A stretch of DNA of 64,000 nt, from positions 56,913,546 to 56,977,545 of the forward strand of contig CM028381.1 of NCBI GenBank assembly GCA_013146195.2. The letters run 5' to 3'. Shown piece after piece: positions 31,440 to 43,689 of this stretch. Numbering within the stretch: the first letter of the stretch is position 1; each line of letters starts with the position of its first letter. The translations under genes were made by a program, and so were the position numbers. The notes beneath the pieces are model-generated. The model saw nothing but the letters and a program-made list of their open reading frames with translations, did not search any database and was not told the DNA's origin. Source of the stretch: Codonopsis lanceolata (Eukaryota; Streptophyta; Magnoliopsida; Asterales; Campanulaceae).

Positions 31440-31599
31440 TCGAACACCAACCCCTTAGACGAGCAAGATCAATCCCATGCTCGCCAAAGAGAAGAATCGA
31501 GAAAACAAAAACAACTTGAACACCAACCCTTTAGACGAGCAAGATCAATCCCATGCTCGCCAAAGAGAAGAATCGAGAAGACAAAAACAACTCGAACAT
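31440..31599 (+). repeat. 76-bp tandem repeat, two units plus start of a third
   Basis: GAACACCAACCCCTTAGACG starts at 31,442 and recurs at 31,518. The units differ by a few bases and a third begins at 31,593. The units keep an open frame on the plus strand (31,422-31,610), but no coding function is evident. Confidence 0.85.
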
Positions 31600-31674
31600 T
31601 GAAAGCATAATCGAGTTTTGCCATAATCATTTGCCATGAGAAAAGATCAAAGAATTACACATTGCTAAAGTCAA

Positions 31675-34600
31675 TTACCAATAGTACTTCTTCAAATGAT
31701 CTGCATGCCATGGATGTTTCAGCTCGTCACCATCCTCTGTTCGTAACACGTAAGTACCTTCTTTAATAATTCTAACGACCTGAAAAGGTCCTTCCCAATT
31801 CAGTGAAAGCTTCCCCCACTCAGCTCGATGACCTGTTGCCTCGATTTTACGCAGGACCCAATCGCCCACAGCAAATGACCTACCACGAACCCTTTTATCG
31901 TGGTGGGCCTTTGCTCGCTGTTTGTAATTAGCCATTCTCATTTTAGCTTCCAACCATTTTTCCTCCAACAAGTCCAAATCAGCTGCCCTGGCTGCGTTAT
32001 TGGACTTAATGTCATAATGCAAAACCCTATGAGTAGGCAAATACATTTCCACCGGAGCCATAGCATCAGACCCGTAGGCTAAGGAAAAAGATGTTTCTCC
32101 TGTTGGACCCACGGATCGTTCTAACAGGCCTTAATTTGAAGGTAGCTCGTCTACCCATCTTCCTGCTTTTTCTTCCAAATTTCGCTTCAATACATGCAGG
32201 ATTTGTTTATTTGCAGCTTCAGCCTGCCCATTGCCTTGAGGATATGCTATCGACGATTGCCAATGCTTCACTCGCATCTGCTCGCATGCTTTAGTGAACT
32301 TTTCAGAAAATTGAGTCCCATGATCAGACACAATTGCTCGCGGAACCCCAAACCGGCACCATATATGCTCATGAACAAAATCGATGACATTAACTTCACT
32401 GATGGTCGCTAAAGGCTTCGCTTCCACCCACTTAGTGAAGTAGTCAACAGCGACCACTGCATACTTAAACTTCGAACGAGCCACAGGAAATGGGCCGATT
32501 AAGTCTATTCCCCACATGTCAAACGGCCACGAAGCTACAACAGGAGTTTGCTCGGTAGACGGCAAGCGTGGTATATCTGCATAATGCTGACATTTGTCAC
32601 ATCGGCGAACATACATCTCGGCATCTCGCCTTAAAGTTATCCAGTAGAATCCAGCTGCCAAGACTTTTTCGGCCAATGACCTCTGACTAGGGTGACCTCC
32701 ACATTTGCCTTCGTGTACCTCTCCCAAAATTCCTTCTGTCATTTCTGGTCGCACACATCTCAACAAAGGTCGAGTGTAGGATCTCTGATAGAGAATGTTA
32801 TCCAAAATAACATAACGACATGATCGCTTCTGAATAGTTCTAGACTCCTTCTTATCCTCGGGCAAGGTCCCTTGCTCGATGTAAGACTTGAGATCATCTA
32901 TCCAACACTTTGCAGCCGGCTCAATATTCATAATCACCTCCTTATCAATAACAGGCACCTCCAAATGCTCGATCATGACACCCGGATGCAAAGACTGAAT
33001 TTCATCCTCAGCCATCTTCGACGAATAGTTAGCTCGCATGTTATCTTCCCGAGCAATTCTCACCAATTCCCAATAATCGAAATATTTAAAAATTTCTTTC
33101 ACCATCACACAATATCGAACTAAGACTGGATGGTGAACTGCATAATCACCCCTGACTTGATTCACCACCAGTTGGGAATCACAATACACAATCAATCCAC
33201 GCACTCCTATATCCTGCGCGAGTTCAAGTCCAGCGATCTACGCTTCATACTCAGCCTGATTGTTAGAAGCTGGAAATTTGAAGCGTAATGCTTTCTCAAA
33301 TTCCACATATTGCTCAGGCGGGACCAAGACCAATCCGGCACCACTTCCAAATCTGCTAGCCGAACCATCAGCATGAAGCTCCCAACAGTACTGTGGTCGT
33401 GGTTTTGGGCTTGGAACACTTGTTGGCTTCTCTTTGAGTGGTACTTCTTCCTCGCCAGGATCCTTAAAACTTGTTTCAGCCACAAAGTCTGCTAAGGCCT
33501 GTGCCTTGATTGCTCGCCGAGGTTGATAATCAATATCAAACTCGGTTAACACGATCGACCAGGTGAGTAAACGACCAGAAGTGTCTGGCTTGTGCAAGAT
33601 CTTTCTCAAAGGCATGTCAGTGTACACAACAATCGAATGTGCAGAAAAATAAGCTCGAAGTTTCCGAGCAGTAACAACAAGCGAATAAGCCAACTTTTCT
33701 GCATTAAAATATATTCCTTCTACATCAGTAAGAGCTTCAGTAAGAGCTTTCGAGACATAGTAAACAGGTTTTTGGATATTACATTCCTCTCTAATCAATA
33801 CAGCGGCTACCGCCTGCTCGGTAGCTGCTAAGTACACAAACAATTTCTCCCCGAAAACCGGGCTGCTTAACAGAGGAGGACGCCCTAAGTATTTTACCAA
33901 TTCTTCAAAAGCCTTCTGACACTCAGGCGTCCATTCAAACCCCTTATTCCCGTGAAGAACTTTAAAGAACGGCAAACACCTTTCTGCCGATCTGGAGATA
34001 AAACGACCAAGGGCTATCACCCTTTCGTTTAGCCTCTGCACATCCTTTATGCAGCGAGGAAGCTTCATGGTAACCAACGCCTTAATTTTTTCGAGATTAG
34101 CCTCAATGCCCCTTTCAGTCACCATGAATCCGAGGAACTTGCCAGCCTTCACCACGAACACACACTTGCTCGGATTCAACTTCATATTATTCTTCCTGAG
34201 ATTGGCAAAGGTTTCACCCAAATCTATTGTGTGCTCATGCCCTTTAGTCTTGACCACCATATCATCGATGTATGCTTCGACATTCCTCCCAAGCTGCGAG
34301 ATGAATATCTTATTCACCATCCTCTGATAGGTGGCTCCTGCATTTTTCAAGCCAAAAGGCATCATCTTGTAACAGTACAACCCTCCTGCTGCTCGGAAAG
34401 CTGTCAGAGCCTTATCCTGCTCATTCATCTTTACTTGGTGATACCCGGAATAGGCGTCTATGAAACTGAGAAGCTCGAACCCCACGATAGCATCCACCAA
34501 CTTATCAATTCTTGGCAAAGGATAGCAATCCTTCGGGCAAGCTTTGTTCAGATCCGTGAAATCAGTACACATTCGCCACTTGCCATTGGACTTTTTAACC

Positions 34601-35304
34601 ATCACCACATTAGCCAACCAAGTTGGGTAGTGTATTTCCTCGATGATGTCAGCGTTCAGCAATTTTTCAACTTCCTCCCTGATTGCTTGATCTTTCTCCA
34701 CGGAGTAAACCCTAGGCCGCTGCTGTACTGGTCGGAAGGCTGGATCTACATTGAGCCGGTGTAAGGCCACAGTTTCGCTTACCCCTTGCATGTCTTCCGG
34801 TCTCCAGAAAAAAACCTCTAGGCTATCCTGCAATTGCTTGATCAAGTTTGCTCGAGCCTCCGCTGATAAAGCCTTGCCAATTTTTATCTTCTGCACGGGA
34901 TAAGCAGAATTGATGATCACCTCTTCAAGCTCGTCTTGAGCCGTGAATTCTGGCTCGTCTCGCATCTGGAGTGTGTCACACTCCACCTTTTCCTCCTCTT
35001 CAACTCGATCTTTAACTTTATCGAGCTGGTCTACCTCCCTGACCTCGGCTTGTTCCTCCAATTCCTCCCGCGCCAATGTTGGCAAAGGATTGTCCACGCT
35101 TTCCATAGCAACTTCCTCTCGTTGTGCAGCTTCCTCCCCCGACTTCAATGTCGGCAAGGAGGAACTGGTCTCACCGTCAATCTGGCTCACGGCCGTACCC
35201 ATAACCACTTCATTCTCGCCCTGCTCCCCCGACTTCAATGTCGGCATAGAGCTCGCATGCACTTCAGGATTCTCTTTTATCGTAGCAATCACAGATGGTC
35301 CCAC
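31675..35304 (-). pseudogene. Tat-2 pol: RT, RNase H, second RNase H, integrase
   Basis: One continuous minus-strand frame broken by only two in-frame stops. The RT (33,9xx-34,7xx) shows LPRIDKLVDA, FIDAYSGYHQ and the catalytic box YIDD (34,261-34,272). The first RNase H follows (VYYVSKALTEA, VYTDMPL). A second, archaeal-type RNase H begins WELHADGSAS and is interrupted by TAG at 33,238-33,240, inside the conserved NNQAEYEA segment. The frame then continues with VYCDSQLVVNQVRGDY. The integrase has an H-H-C-C finger (HEGKCGGH...CDKCQ) and core motifs WGIDLIGPF, VSDHGTQF and NGQAEAANK. It is interrupted by TAA at 32,131-32,133 and then runs on to a C-terminal segment ending HLKKYYW at 31,675. 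A tandem RNase H pair is diagnostic of the Tat lineage. It copies RNA into DNA and integrates it; this copy would make only truncated proteins. Confidence 0.85.
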
Positions 35305-35324
35305 GATCCACGTGAGGCGTCTCC

Positions 35325-37842
35325 TTAATGCTTGACGGTTATCTTCTGCTCGCCATCCTCCAAGGTCAATTTCTGCTTCTTTCTATGAGTATCACGCACG
35401 TACTCGAGCACTGCTTTAGGCTGGCTCCTAAGCGTTCCCACTCCCTGATCGGTATAAAACTTTGCTCGCTGATGTGGAATTGATGCCACCATTTGAAACT
35501 TCGCCATGCTCGGCACACCCAAAATTATGTTATAAGTTGACTTCAAATCGATCACCATAAAAGTAATCTTCTCTGCTCGCGTTCTGCTCCCCTCGCCAAT
35601 GAACACTTCTAGCTCAACTGTACCTTTGACCGGGACCTTATGATTGGTAAATCCTTCCAATGTCCCAGCGTACAGTTTCAACCGATCATCGCTCAACTCA
35701 AGCCCCTGTAAGCAAGAATAGTACATCACATCCCGACACGCTCCAGTGTCCACCAGAATTCTGTGCACAACCCAACCATCTACCAATGCCGAAACGATCA
35801 GAGACTGCTCTCCGGCTACACTATTCGCCAGCTCGCTGCGAGTAAACTGAATGGCATGTTCCCCATCTTGCAAAGTAGCAGGTCGATCCACCGCTTTGGA
35901 TAAAGAATATATCTGTTTTCCGAGCTGAGTCGGAGTAGGCTCTTCGTCCATTATCACATTAATCACCCCCCTAATCGGCGGGGCTTCTCTCCTGGGAGCA
36001 TTCCCCCTATTGCCTCCATCTCGTTTGAAGCGGTCCAACCGCCCCTCATTAATCAACTTCTGAATGGCCTTCTTCAACGGCCAACATTCCTCCGTGGTAT
36101 GCCCATAATCATCATGATAGGCACACCGCTTCGTTTGATCCCTTTCACCAGCTGTCGCCGGGTTCATACGAGGTGGATTAGGAAGTTCATTCCTTATCTC
36201 GTACATGATGTCTTCACGTAGCATGTTGAGCGGAGTCAGATCTGACTCGCGAAGAAATTCTTTTGAGCGATCATATCGGGACTTGCTCTTATTATAACCC
36301 CCACTTCCAGCCTGGCCATTTCCCTTGAAGTTTCCGACAGCTGCAGTATTCTCCTTTTTCTTCTCCTTTTTTGTCGTCTCCCCGGCACACCACTTCTGTG
36401 CTCGCATGAGCATTTCCGCTTGCGTCTTCGGTTCACGCATGCTCAACTCTGATCGCAAGCCACCTTCACCTTCAAGCAAACCAGTTTCAAAACACAGGGT
36501 TACCTCCTGCTCGGTCAGCCCTGGAACTTGCTCCAACACCTTGGTAAACCGCTCAAGGTAGCTCGCTGTGGACTCATGTGCCCCCTGTTTGACCTTTGAC
36601 AAATCGGCCCTTGTCTTAGCCAACGTGCCCGCCGTTCCAAAATCTGCCAAGAACTTTGCTCGTAGATCAGCCCAATTATTAATTGATCTCCGTGGCAACG
36701 CTCCCATCCAGGCTAAAGCTTTTCCCTGTAATGCACCTACAAAAGCTCTTATTTTCAGAGCCTCATCCGAAGTCACCAGGCCAATCTGTGATTCAAACGA
36801 CATCAACCAATCCCTAGCCTTCGTCTTGCCTGTGTACTCCTTAATATTTGGGAATATAAGCCCCTGTGTTGGTGGAGCATTTTCAATCCAGGGGGCTAAC
36901 GGGCTGGCTGACGTACCCAAGAAATTCCCATCCAAAGCCTTGCCTTGTTCCCAGGCTTCCATACGGTGTTTCAACTCTTCGAAATCCTGCATGTTTAGGG
37001 TTGTAGGAAAACCACCCCCGAGCTGAGGCTGTACCACAGGCATAGGAGGGGCCTGTGGGGGACCCATAGCTCCACCGGCTTGAGTAACCCCCACGGCCTG
37101 AGCCACCTGGACCTGAGGCACCCCAGCAGGCTGAACTGTTGGTGCAATTGGTTGATGCAAATCCTTTCTCGCTTGGGAATGATGAGAATGATGAGATAGC
37201 TTAGGAGAGGGAGTTCTGCGTCGATGAACATAAGATCCCCTTGGTGAACGCGAATGACGACTATGAGCACGAGATCGCCGTGGTGAAGGTGAACGAAATC
37301 TGCAAGCATGCGACCTTGGTGGGGAAGTGAACGTCGACGACGGCGAGATTGAGCTGAATCCTCTCCAACTCGTGGTCCCAGCCTCGAATGAACACTAGGC
37401 ACGACCCTGTGGGTAGCTTTACTGCCCTCTGGCTGTTCACGCCCCTTAGATCCCTGTGCTCGTGGCCGAGAATGAACAACCAAGGGATTCACCTGGTTAC
37501 CCCCGGTGCGAGAAACACACGCTGGCTCCCCGACAAGGCCGGTAAGGGTCGCTCAATGGGCAATGGTGGTTTACCCATTGCAATCAACTGTAAATTGAGC
37601 TAGTGCATCTGACCCAGGTATATGGCTCTTTGCCGTAGAGCCTCCTCTCGAAATTCGTGCGCCAAGCCAAGCTGGCGCCCCGCACTCAAAGCCAATGAAT
37701 CTACTCCACGCCTCTGATTGAGTTGGTGGCGAGCATCATGAGGTGGAGGAACATTATTCCCAGCTAACTGATTAAGGCTAGGAGTCGGGTGTATCTCCTC
37801 CCGACGACTGCTACTGCCACCATTAACTCCGTTTTCCGCCAT
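35325..37842 (-). pseudogene. Tat-2 gag-protease
   Basis: Likely start at 37,840-37,842 (MAENGVNGG). This N-terminal frame stops at 37,600-37,602, and the stretch to about 37,160 is frame-disrupted. From 37,160 a 611-residue frame is open. It has a Pro/Gln/Val-rich linker, a gag core (DWLMSFESQIGLV, ALQGKALAWM, YLERFTKVLEQVPGLTEQE) and a C-x2-H...H...C segment (CAYHDDYGHTTEECW). An aspartic protease with DTG at about residues 471-473 follows. It ends at 35,325, and pol resumes in a different frame about 20 bases later, so a frame change separates protease from RT. In related elements gag-pro-pol is usually one frame, so this is probably a lesion. Confidence 0.8.
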
Positions 37843-37908
37843 TGTTAAAACTTCCAGAAGAACAATTACCAACTTGCGTAGATGTATTACCGTAAAAACT
37901 TTTCGTGT

Positions 37909-37925
37909 TCCTGGCAACGGAACCA
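37909..37925 (-). promoter_or_regulatory. Primer binding site of Tat-2
   Basis: On the minus strand TGGTTCCGTTGCCAGGA begins two bases after the 5' LTR end. It resembles the common plant site TGGCGCCGTTGCCGGGGA with a few mismatches. The priming tRNA is not certain. Confidence 0.55.
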
Positions 37926-37927
37926 AC

Positions 37928-38546
37928 TGATGCGTCCAAGATATTTTGGATGCACTGATGAAGCCCAATCTGGACACCTGGCATTCAACGTATCCTCTAA
38001 TCCTCAAAGCCCAACTCTGCAATAAGAATAAGTAATCGTGAACTAGGCAGGGGCTCTCCCTGCAAAGGCCCTCCGGCGTAAGAATCAGTACTAGATTCAG
38101 CAAATGAGTAATCAATTTGGCAGAGTTTTAGCTAGAGAATATGATTACGCGTACCTTTCTCCTTTATTTTCCGAGGTTTTTATACTTGCCGGAGGACATA
38201 ACTGCCAATAACCGTTAATAACTGCCCATAATTGTTATTAACTACCTGTGAATGATCGTGGCCTTTAATGGCGGGCACATTAACTGGCCCATTAATGGCA
38301 ACGGTTTAAATGGAGAATTTCCCGGACATAACCGTCCTTAACTGTAACTTGATCTTGCCCGGACATAACTGTCCTCAACCGATAGCATTCGGAACTAGCG
38401 AGCATTGCAAGTCCCGTTTGCTGGTTAAGCCCCCAGCTCGCTGGCTACTCACCTGATAAAGGCCAAGGCTTTGCTCACTTGCTCGGATGAAATCCAAATG
38501 TCTGGCACGTGACTCATGACTTGGGCCTATTGGGCCGAGCAGTTCA
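37928..38546 (-). repeat. 5' LTR of Tat-2
   Basis: 619 bases, the same length as the partner LTR. A minus-strand TATAAAAA box at about 38,178-38,185 is the probable element promoter. The outer edge abuts ATAAT, which also flanks the other LTR. Confidence 0.9.
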
Positions 38547-39659
38547 ATAATAATAATAATAATAATATTTTATATAAAAACTTTTGAAATCAACATCTTT
38601 TTCTAAACAATGTGGGATACATCTCTTCTATTGGTTATAACATAAAAATAATAATAGTAGTATTATTTTATCTTAAATAGTTTTGAAACAAATATCTCTT
38701 TGTAAACAATGTGTGATACATCTCTTGTATTCATAATAGCATAAAAATTTGTTTATCTATAAATTTTATAACCAATATATATTTCTAAATAATGTGGATC
38801 TCTTTGTAACCAATGTGATATACATTATCTAAAAACATTTTAAACCAATATCACTTTCCTAACTAATGTGAAATACATATTTTTTTTCTATTGGTATTAA
38901 GTCTTTTATAAAAACACTTTAAATACCTACATCACTCTCTAACCAATGTGTAATACATCTCATTATTTGGTTATAATAGTAGAAGTTGTTTATCTAAAAA
39001 AATATCAAAAAGCAACATCTCTTTCTATATAATGAGATATATCTCTTCTCTTCTCTTTTATTAATGATAAAAGTAGAAGTCTTTTTATTTAAATACTTTT
39101 AAAATCAACATCATTTTTTAACCAATGTAAGATTTATCTCTTTTATTGGTAATAATAGTAATTTAAAACCAACATCAATTTATAACAAATGTGTAATATA
39201 TATCTTCTGTTGCTAATAATAGTAAGTCTTTTATATAATCTAAAATAATTAAAAATCAACATCATTTTTTAACCAATGTGAGATATACATTTTCTATTGG
39301 TAATAATGGTAGAAGTCTTTTATCAAAGAACTTTGAAAACTAACATCACTTTATAACAAATATATGATACATCTTTTCAATTAGTAATTAATAATAGTAT
39401 TTTTAATACAAACATCAATTTCTAATTTTCTAACCAATGTGTGATACATCTCTTCTATTGGTAATAGTAGTAGAATATTTTGTAACCATGTGAGATACAT
39501 CTCTTGTAAAAGTGAAAATCTGTAGTCTAAAGACTTTAAAATCTAACATTTTATTTTTAAACAATATGCTATAAATCTCTTTTATTGGTAATAATATAAA
39601 ATAATTTATACTCAACATCATTTTCTAGCAAATATGATATATACATTTTCTATTGGTAA
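38547..39659. repeat. AT-rich degenerate tandem array, right part
   Basis: Continuation of the array at 26,200-27,173, with the same blocks (GTGGGATACATCTCTTCTAT, TTGGTAATAATAGTAG, CTTTTATCTAAAGACTTT). It ends where the Sirevirus-like LTR begins at 39,660. Confidence 0.75.
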
Positions 39660-40915
39660 TGTGGGTCCCAATGAGCACAATAATAAGCTAGAAGGGGGGG
39701 GGTTGAATAGCTTATTAACACTTTAAAAACTTTTAAGTAGGTTCCTTGAAAGTTACTTGCAATCTATGAAAAGAATCAAGTAGCGGAAGACCTTCAAGAA
39801 GTTTGTTCCAGGTCTGCCGATAAGGACTACCGGTAGACCTTTTACAGATTACTTAAGTTCTCATTTAAAAGGATAATATAAACAATGAAACTAAGCAGCT
39901 CAATAAGTAGTAGGCAGACGTAGTAAGGAAATAACACAAGTATTTTGAGATGGTTCACACTATAATGAGTGCTACGTCCACCACCAAGGCAGTCAACCTT
40001 GGATTTAAATTATGCACTATGTTTTCCACTTAGATCAATTACAAAGAATATCCCTAATGGATCGTATACAAAATATTGACTTGTGTTTGGGTCTAGGGAA
40101 TTAAATATCCAAATACAAGATATTTAATTTGCAAGTATATAGTTAATGGAAGTAAACAACAAGAAGAATAAAACAATAAATGTTGAAGAGCAGCCTTCTT
40201 GTTGTTGGACTTCTAGATCTGTTGAGGATCTATTGAATGCACTGAGCTGAAAGACTTGGAGTTGTGTAGATTCAGAGCAATTCTTTAAGTGTTCGATTGA
40301 TTCTATACAGTTGTTCTTTTGTTCCAGTCTTCAATGGCAGTATTTAAAGCAGATGCACTTCAAAAGATCCGTTGGAGAAGACGAAGACTTTCAATGACTC
40401 TTTTCATAAATGCATTAAATGCATGGGGTCGTCAAGAATTTCGTCTTCACAGATAACTAGAGCAGATAATCATTTCGAGATCTTCAAAAGGTGGGCGATT
40501 TGGTGTCGATTCGAGAGATGAAGCGTGAAGTAGGGGACGATCGCTTTATGCTTTACAATCAGACGAAAAGTATTCTCGGAAAGTTGCTTTCTGCTTGACA
40601 TGTCGTGAAAAAGACTTGGATTAATTCAAATAACATATGGGAATAAGTTTGAATTAATCCACTAGCTTTGATCCTGGAGAGGACACGTAGAAGCGCATTA
40701 GCCGACACGAGGTCTACCGATCTTAACCTTTGAGCGTGTCTTCCCAAGTGAAGGCGAGAAGAGGTCTTCCGATGAACCCGAAAAGTCCTACAAAAACTAT
40801 ACAAGGCAAAGTTCTATACACATTGCCACGCTAATCGATACGGCACCGATTAGCCATCAAGTATAAAACTAATGTAATGTACCGATCGGATATAAATTTA
40901 ACATAAGAATCAACA
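39660..40915 (-). repeat. 3' LTR of a minus-strand Sirevirus-like copia element
   Basis: Plus-strand edges are TGTGGGTCCC and GAATCAACA, so the element reads TGTTGATTC...GGGACCCACA. It matches, inverted, the LTR pieces at 56,797-57,738 and 63,576-63,771, including the poly-C/poly-G run near one end. A polypurine tract lies on the right (internal) side, so this is the 3' LTR. Length 1256 bp. Confidence 0.8.
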
Positions 40916-40930
40916 ATCTCCTCCTATTTA
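40916..40930 (-). promoter_or_regulatory. Polypurine tract, Sirevirus-like element
   Basis: On the minus strand TAAATAGGAGGAGAT immediately precedes the 3' LTR start TGTTGATTC, the expected place for the plus-strand primer. Confidence 0.65.
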
Positions 40931-41152
40931 TATCGGTCATCATTACTACAAATGAGGGTTTTAAAGCAAACTATTTAATAGATAATAGCATGTCCGAGAA
41001 TTTTTATATAATACGTAATCGGTAGACATGCCTCTATTAAACGTAATAACACCTCAAATGTAAGGGACTAATCTAAGTGCATACAAGAATAAGAGAGTCA
41101 AAGAATAGCACACATCAAAGTTAGCTAGCTTAAATCAATTTAAACCGAATGT

Positions 41153-43330
41153 TTAAATTCTAATATAGATAAACAATAAGGCAAAGAAGAATTTAAACAA
41201 TATAATTTTTGAAAAGCAAGTAATCATCGTATTCATAAACAAGATGTTTACATTTGACGTAGTTTTCAAAAAATAAGATAAATACAAAGGAAAGGGAAGA
41301 AAAGATACAAAAGCTACCATGGTCTTTTCCTTTGCCTTTGTCTGCAGCCTCCTTTTCTTTCTTTCTCGCTCTAGCTCTTCCATTCTTCTTTGGTATTCAG
41401 ATCCGCATCGCTGGAGGTCCGTGGAACGAGAACGGTAGTCCGCTTCTTCACGAAGACGGCTGTTCTCTTCCATCAAGATTCGTTGATAGATCTCATTTGT
41501 TTCTCCTCCGTGATGGCCGATCACGATCCCTGCTGGCATTCATAATGTAATGAGCGAGTTTCGAGCGAGGTTGTTGAGTTCCATAATAGAGTACGACCGT
41601 GGCCGAGATGGAGAGTGATGGCGTGGAATAGCTCGTGAGAAAATGGAACCTATGATACGCAGCCTTCATCTCGTTGAGCTTCGATGTTGATCTTGACATC
41701 GGTGAAGTCGTGCCGATTCGTCCAAAACGAGTCCGACATCCTCTTGAAATTGTCGAAGAGTAGTGGCATCCGTTGGGCCGCTTGCCGCAGCGCAGGGCTA
41801 CTCAGCGGTAGATATGCTAGTGAGCTCGCCTCAGCCGCCGGGTAGATGGCATCTAGTCGGGACAAAACTTCAAAGATTGGCCGTCGGCCGATGGGAAGAA
41901 GAAGCATGGCCAATGTGAATGGTGCCGGCAGAGGCGTAGTCCGCAGCCCGATGGGTCGTTGGATATGGGGAGTTCCCGAGGCGTAAGAGGATGAGTCTTG
42001 GGTTGGTATGGTTTTGGTGGAAGAGGATAGGGTTATAGGGGAGGATGGAGGTGGAGTTGGTGGGAATCAGCCCATATCGCGTCGAATTTTCACCGATGTG
42101 AGGATTGGGGGGTACGGGTTCTGGAGAGAACCGTAAAGAAGCGGGTGGTAGAATAGAAAATTTGGTTTTGAAGGGAAGGTTGAGGAGGTTGAGAAGGCCG
42201 AGGAGGTTGATAAGAAGAGGTGAAAAGATATGCTACCGACGAAAGTTCAAGAGAACTCTGGCAGCAGCAGGTCCAAGGGTTGGTGTGGTTGAAGAAGTTG
42301 GTTGGGATTGGGGTGGTGAGGGAAGGTGTGGATGGGTCCGTGAGTAGTTAAAGGGTGAAGGAGGAGGAGGAGTTGGGTTCTGGCCTGGCTCCTCCCGATT
42401 TTGAGGCTCCTCCCGAGGATAGACTCTCCTGAGGTGGTGAATTCTCCGAGTAGATGACTCGTAAGAATAGATGAAGCGGCTTGACGTGTAAGGTTTGGGC
42501 GGGGCGCTTCAAGAGAGGTAGTTGGTTGGTGGGCAAGGTAGAGGATGGGTACCCAGAGTTTCCTTTCTTTCCTCGCCGTGAATGCACCGGTCAGAGACTC
42601 ACCGCTTCATTGGTAGAGGTTGGTGGATCGCCATGGTCGGTCTTCAAAGGTTTTACGAAGTTTCCTTCGCTTTGGCTCGGGAGTGGGTGCGGTGGAGGTG
42701 GTGAAGGTGGCTTTGTCGTTGAGGCGTAAGAGGGTAGAATCCCACGCCCATATCCTCGCAAGCTTTTACTCCGCCCAGTTTATAAAATTGATGACGTGAA
42801 GGTCAATACACATGCCAGAATGTATAGAAGCCGGTCCAAAGCAACAATGATGTCACGAAGCGGCGGATAGGTGGATATCCTGGAAGATTGATATTGAACT
42901 GAGGAATGACATTTTCGTGGTCAAAAGCCTTCCCACCGCCGCTTAGATTTTGAAGTTCTTGCCTCGAAAGAAAACAAAATAGAAGTTAGGCTTTTCATCA
43001 AGACATCTAAACAAGTAGGAATTTCAAAGTTTTCCAAAATAAATTGAAATTTTCAACGCAAAAACTTGAAACCCTAGAATGTTTAGAGAAGCCACACTGA
43101 GAAAAACATAACGTAATGTGTTTTCATAAGAATGAACAATGAATAAAAAAACGATCGTTAGTATTCAGATTATAACAACAACAATGGCTAATTACTATAA
43201 ACTCGAAATGACGATTTGAATTCCAAAAAGGATTTTAGGTTGATGCCTATCGAATGCGTAACGGTACATGAAAATTTCGAGTAGAGTAGAGAAAAACGCA
43301 TCATTGTTGAGGATGAGAAGAAGAAACAAG
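41153..43330 (-). pseudogene. Extra ORF between copia pol and 3' LTR (env-like position)
   Basis: A broken minus-strand coding region with Pro/Ser-rich N-terminal two thirds and no recognised domain. The C-terminal part has a charged predicted coiled coil (EIYQRILMEENSRLREEADY, then RMEELERERKKRRLQTK, about 41,310-41,490). The segment at 41,500-41,900 is open in two overlapping frames (for example ATVVLYYGTQQPRSKLAHYI), which points to frameshifts. Sirevirus-like elements can carry an extra, sometimes envelope-like ORF here. No signal peptide or membrane segment can be assigned, so envelope function is not claimed. Confidence 0.45.
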
Positions 43331-43373
43331 AAGAAGAACGTGAATTTGCGTAAAGTAGTTACTCAGAGAGAGA

Positions 43374-43440
43374 GAGAGAGAGAAGTTTCTGCTCAAAGGG
43401 TTTCAGAAAGTTTGAAATGACGGCTCGAGGACTATTTAAA
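43374..43440 (-). promoter_or_regulatory. Possible internal promoter of the extra ORF
   Basis: On the minus strand a TATA-like TTTAAATAG (43,432-43,440) is followed about 50 bases later by a (CT)n leader (43,374-43,384), an arrangement common at plant promoters and 5' UTRs. It sits between the RNase H remnant and the extra ORF. Confidence 0.4.
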
Positions 43441-43689
43441 GGCGAGAAAATATCTGCTTTTGAAAAGCTGAACTTAAGATATTTTCAAGTACCAGATTTT
43501 CGCCCTTGACCCCCCCTTATTGCTTGCTTTAGAAACCTTTTTAGCAAAAATAGACTAAGTAAGAGTACTAACCTTTAGTTCTTCCTAAGAAAGGAGAACT
43601 TACGCCTTCCGATTAGTTCAATACTGGTCGTACCTAGATGAAAGAAAATTTTAAAATTAAGCAAGAGGATCAATCATACCAAGATTTCT

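Larger units (their letters stand above)
27174..38546 (-). mobile_element. Complete Tat-lineage (Retand-like) Ty3/gypsy element 2
   Basis: An 11,373-bp element on the minus strand. Two 619-bp LTRs (27,174-27,792 and 37,928-38,546) begin TGATGCGTCC and end CAGTTCA on the plus strand. The flanks carry ATAAT on both sides (27,169-27,173 and 38,547-38,551), a candidate 5-bp target duplication, though in AT-rich sequence. Minus-strand order: 5' LTR, primer site, gag-protease, RT-RNase H-second RNase H-integrase, antisense gene, purine-rich tract, 3' LTR. I count about 16-17 LTR mismatches by eye (roughly 2.6%), so the insertion is neither brand new nor ancient. The gag and pol frames are broken, so it is not autonomous now. 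Confidence 0.88.

Noticed and set aside
34231..34764. 177-codon plus-strand ORF
   Set aside because: Antisense shadow of the Tat-2 RT domain; no independent domain or splice signals.
36568..37026. 152-codon plus-strand ORF
   Set aside because: Antisense shadow of Tat-2 gag.
42105..42729. Two plus-strand ORFs rich in Arg/Gly and Trp
   Set aside because: Shadows of the Pro/Ser-rich minus-strand extra ORF of the copia element; no domain.
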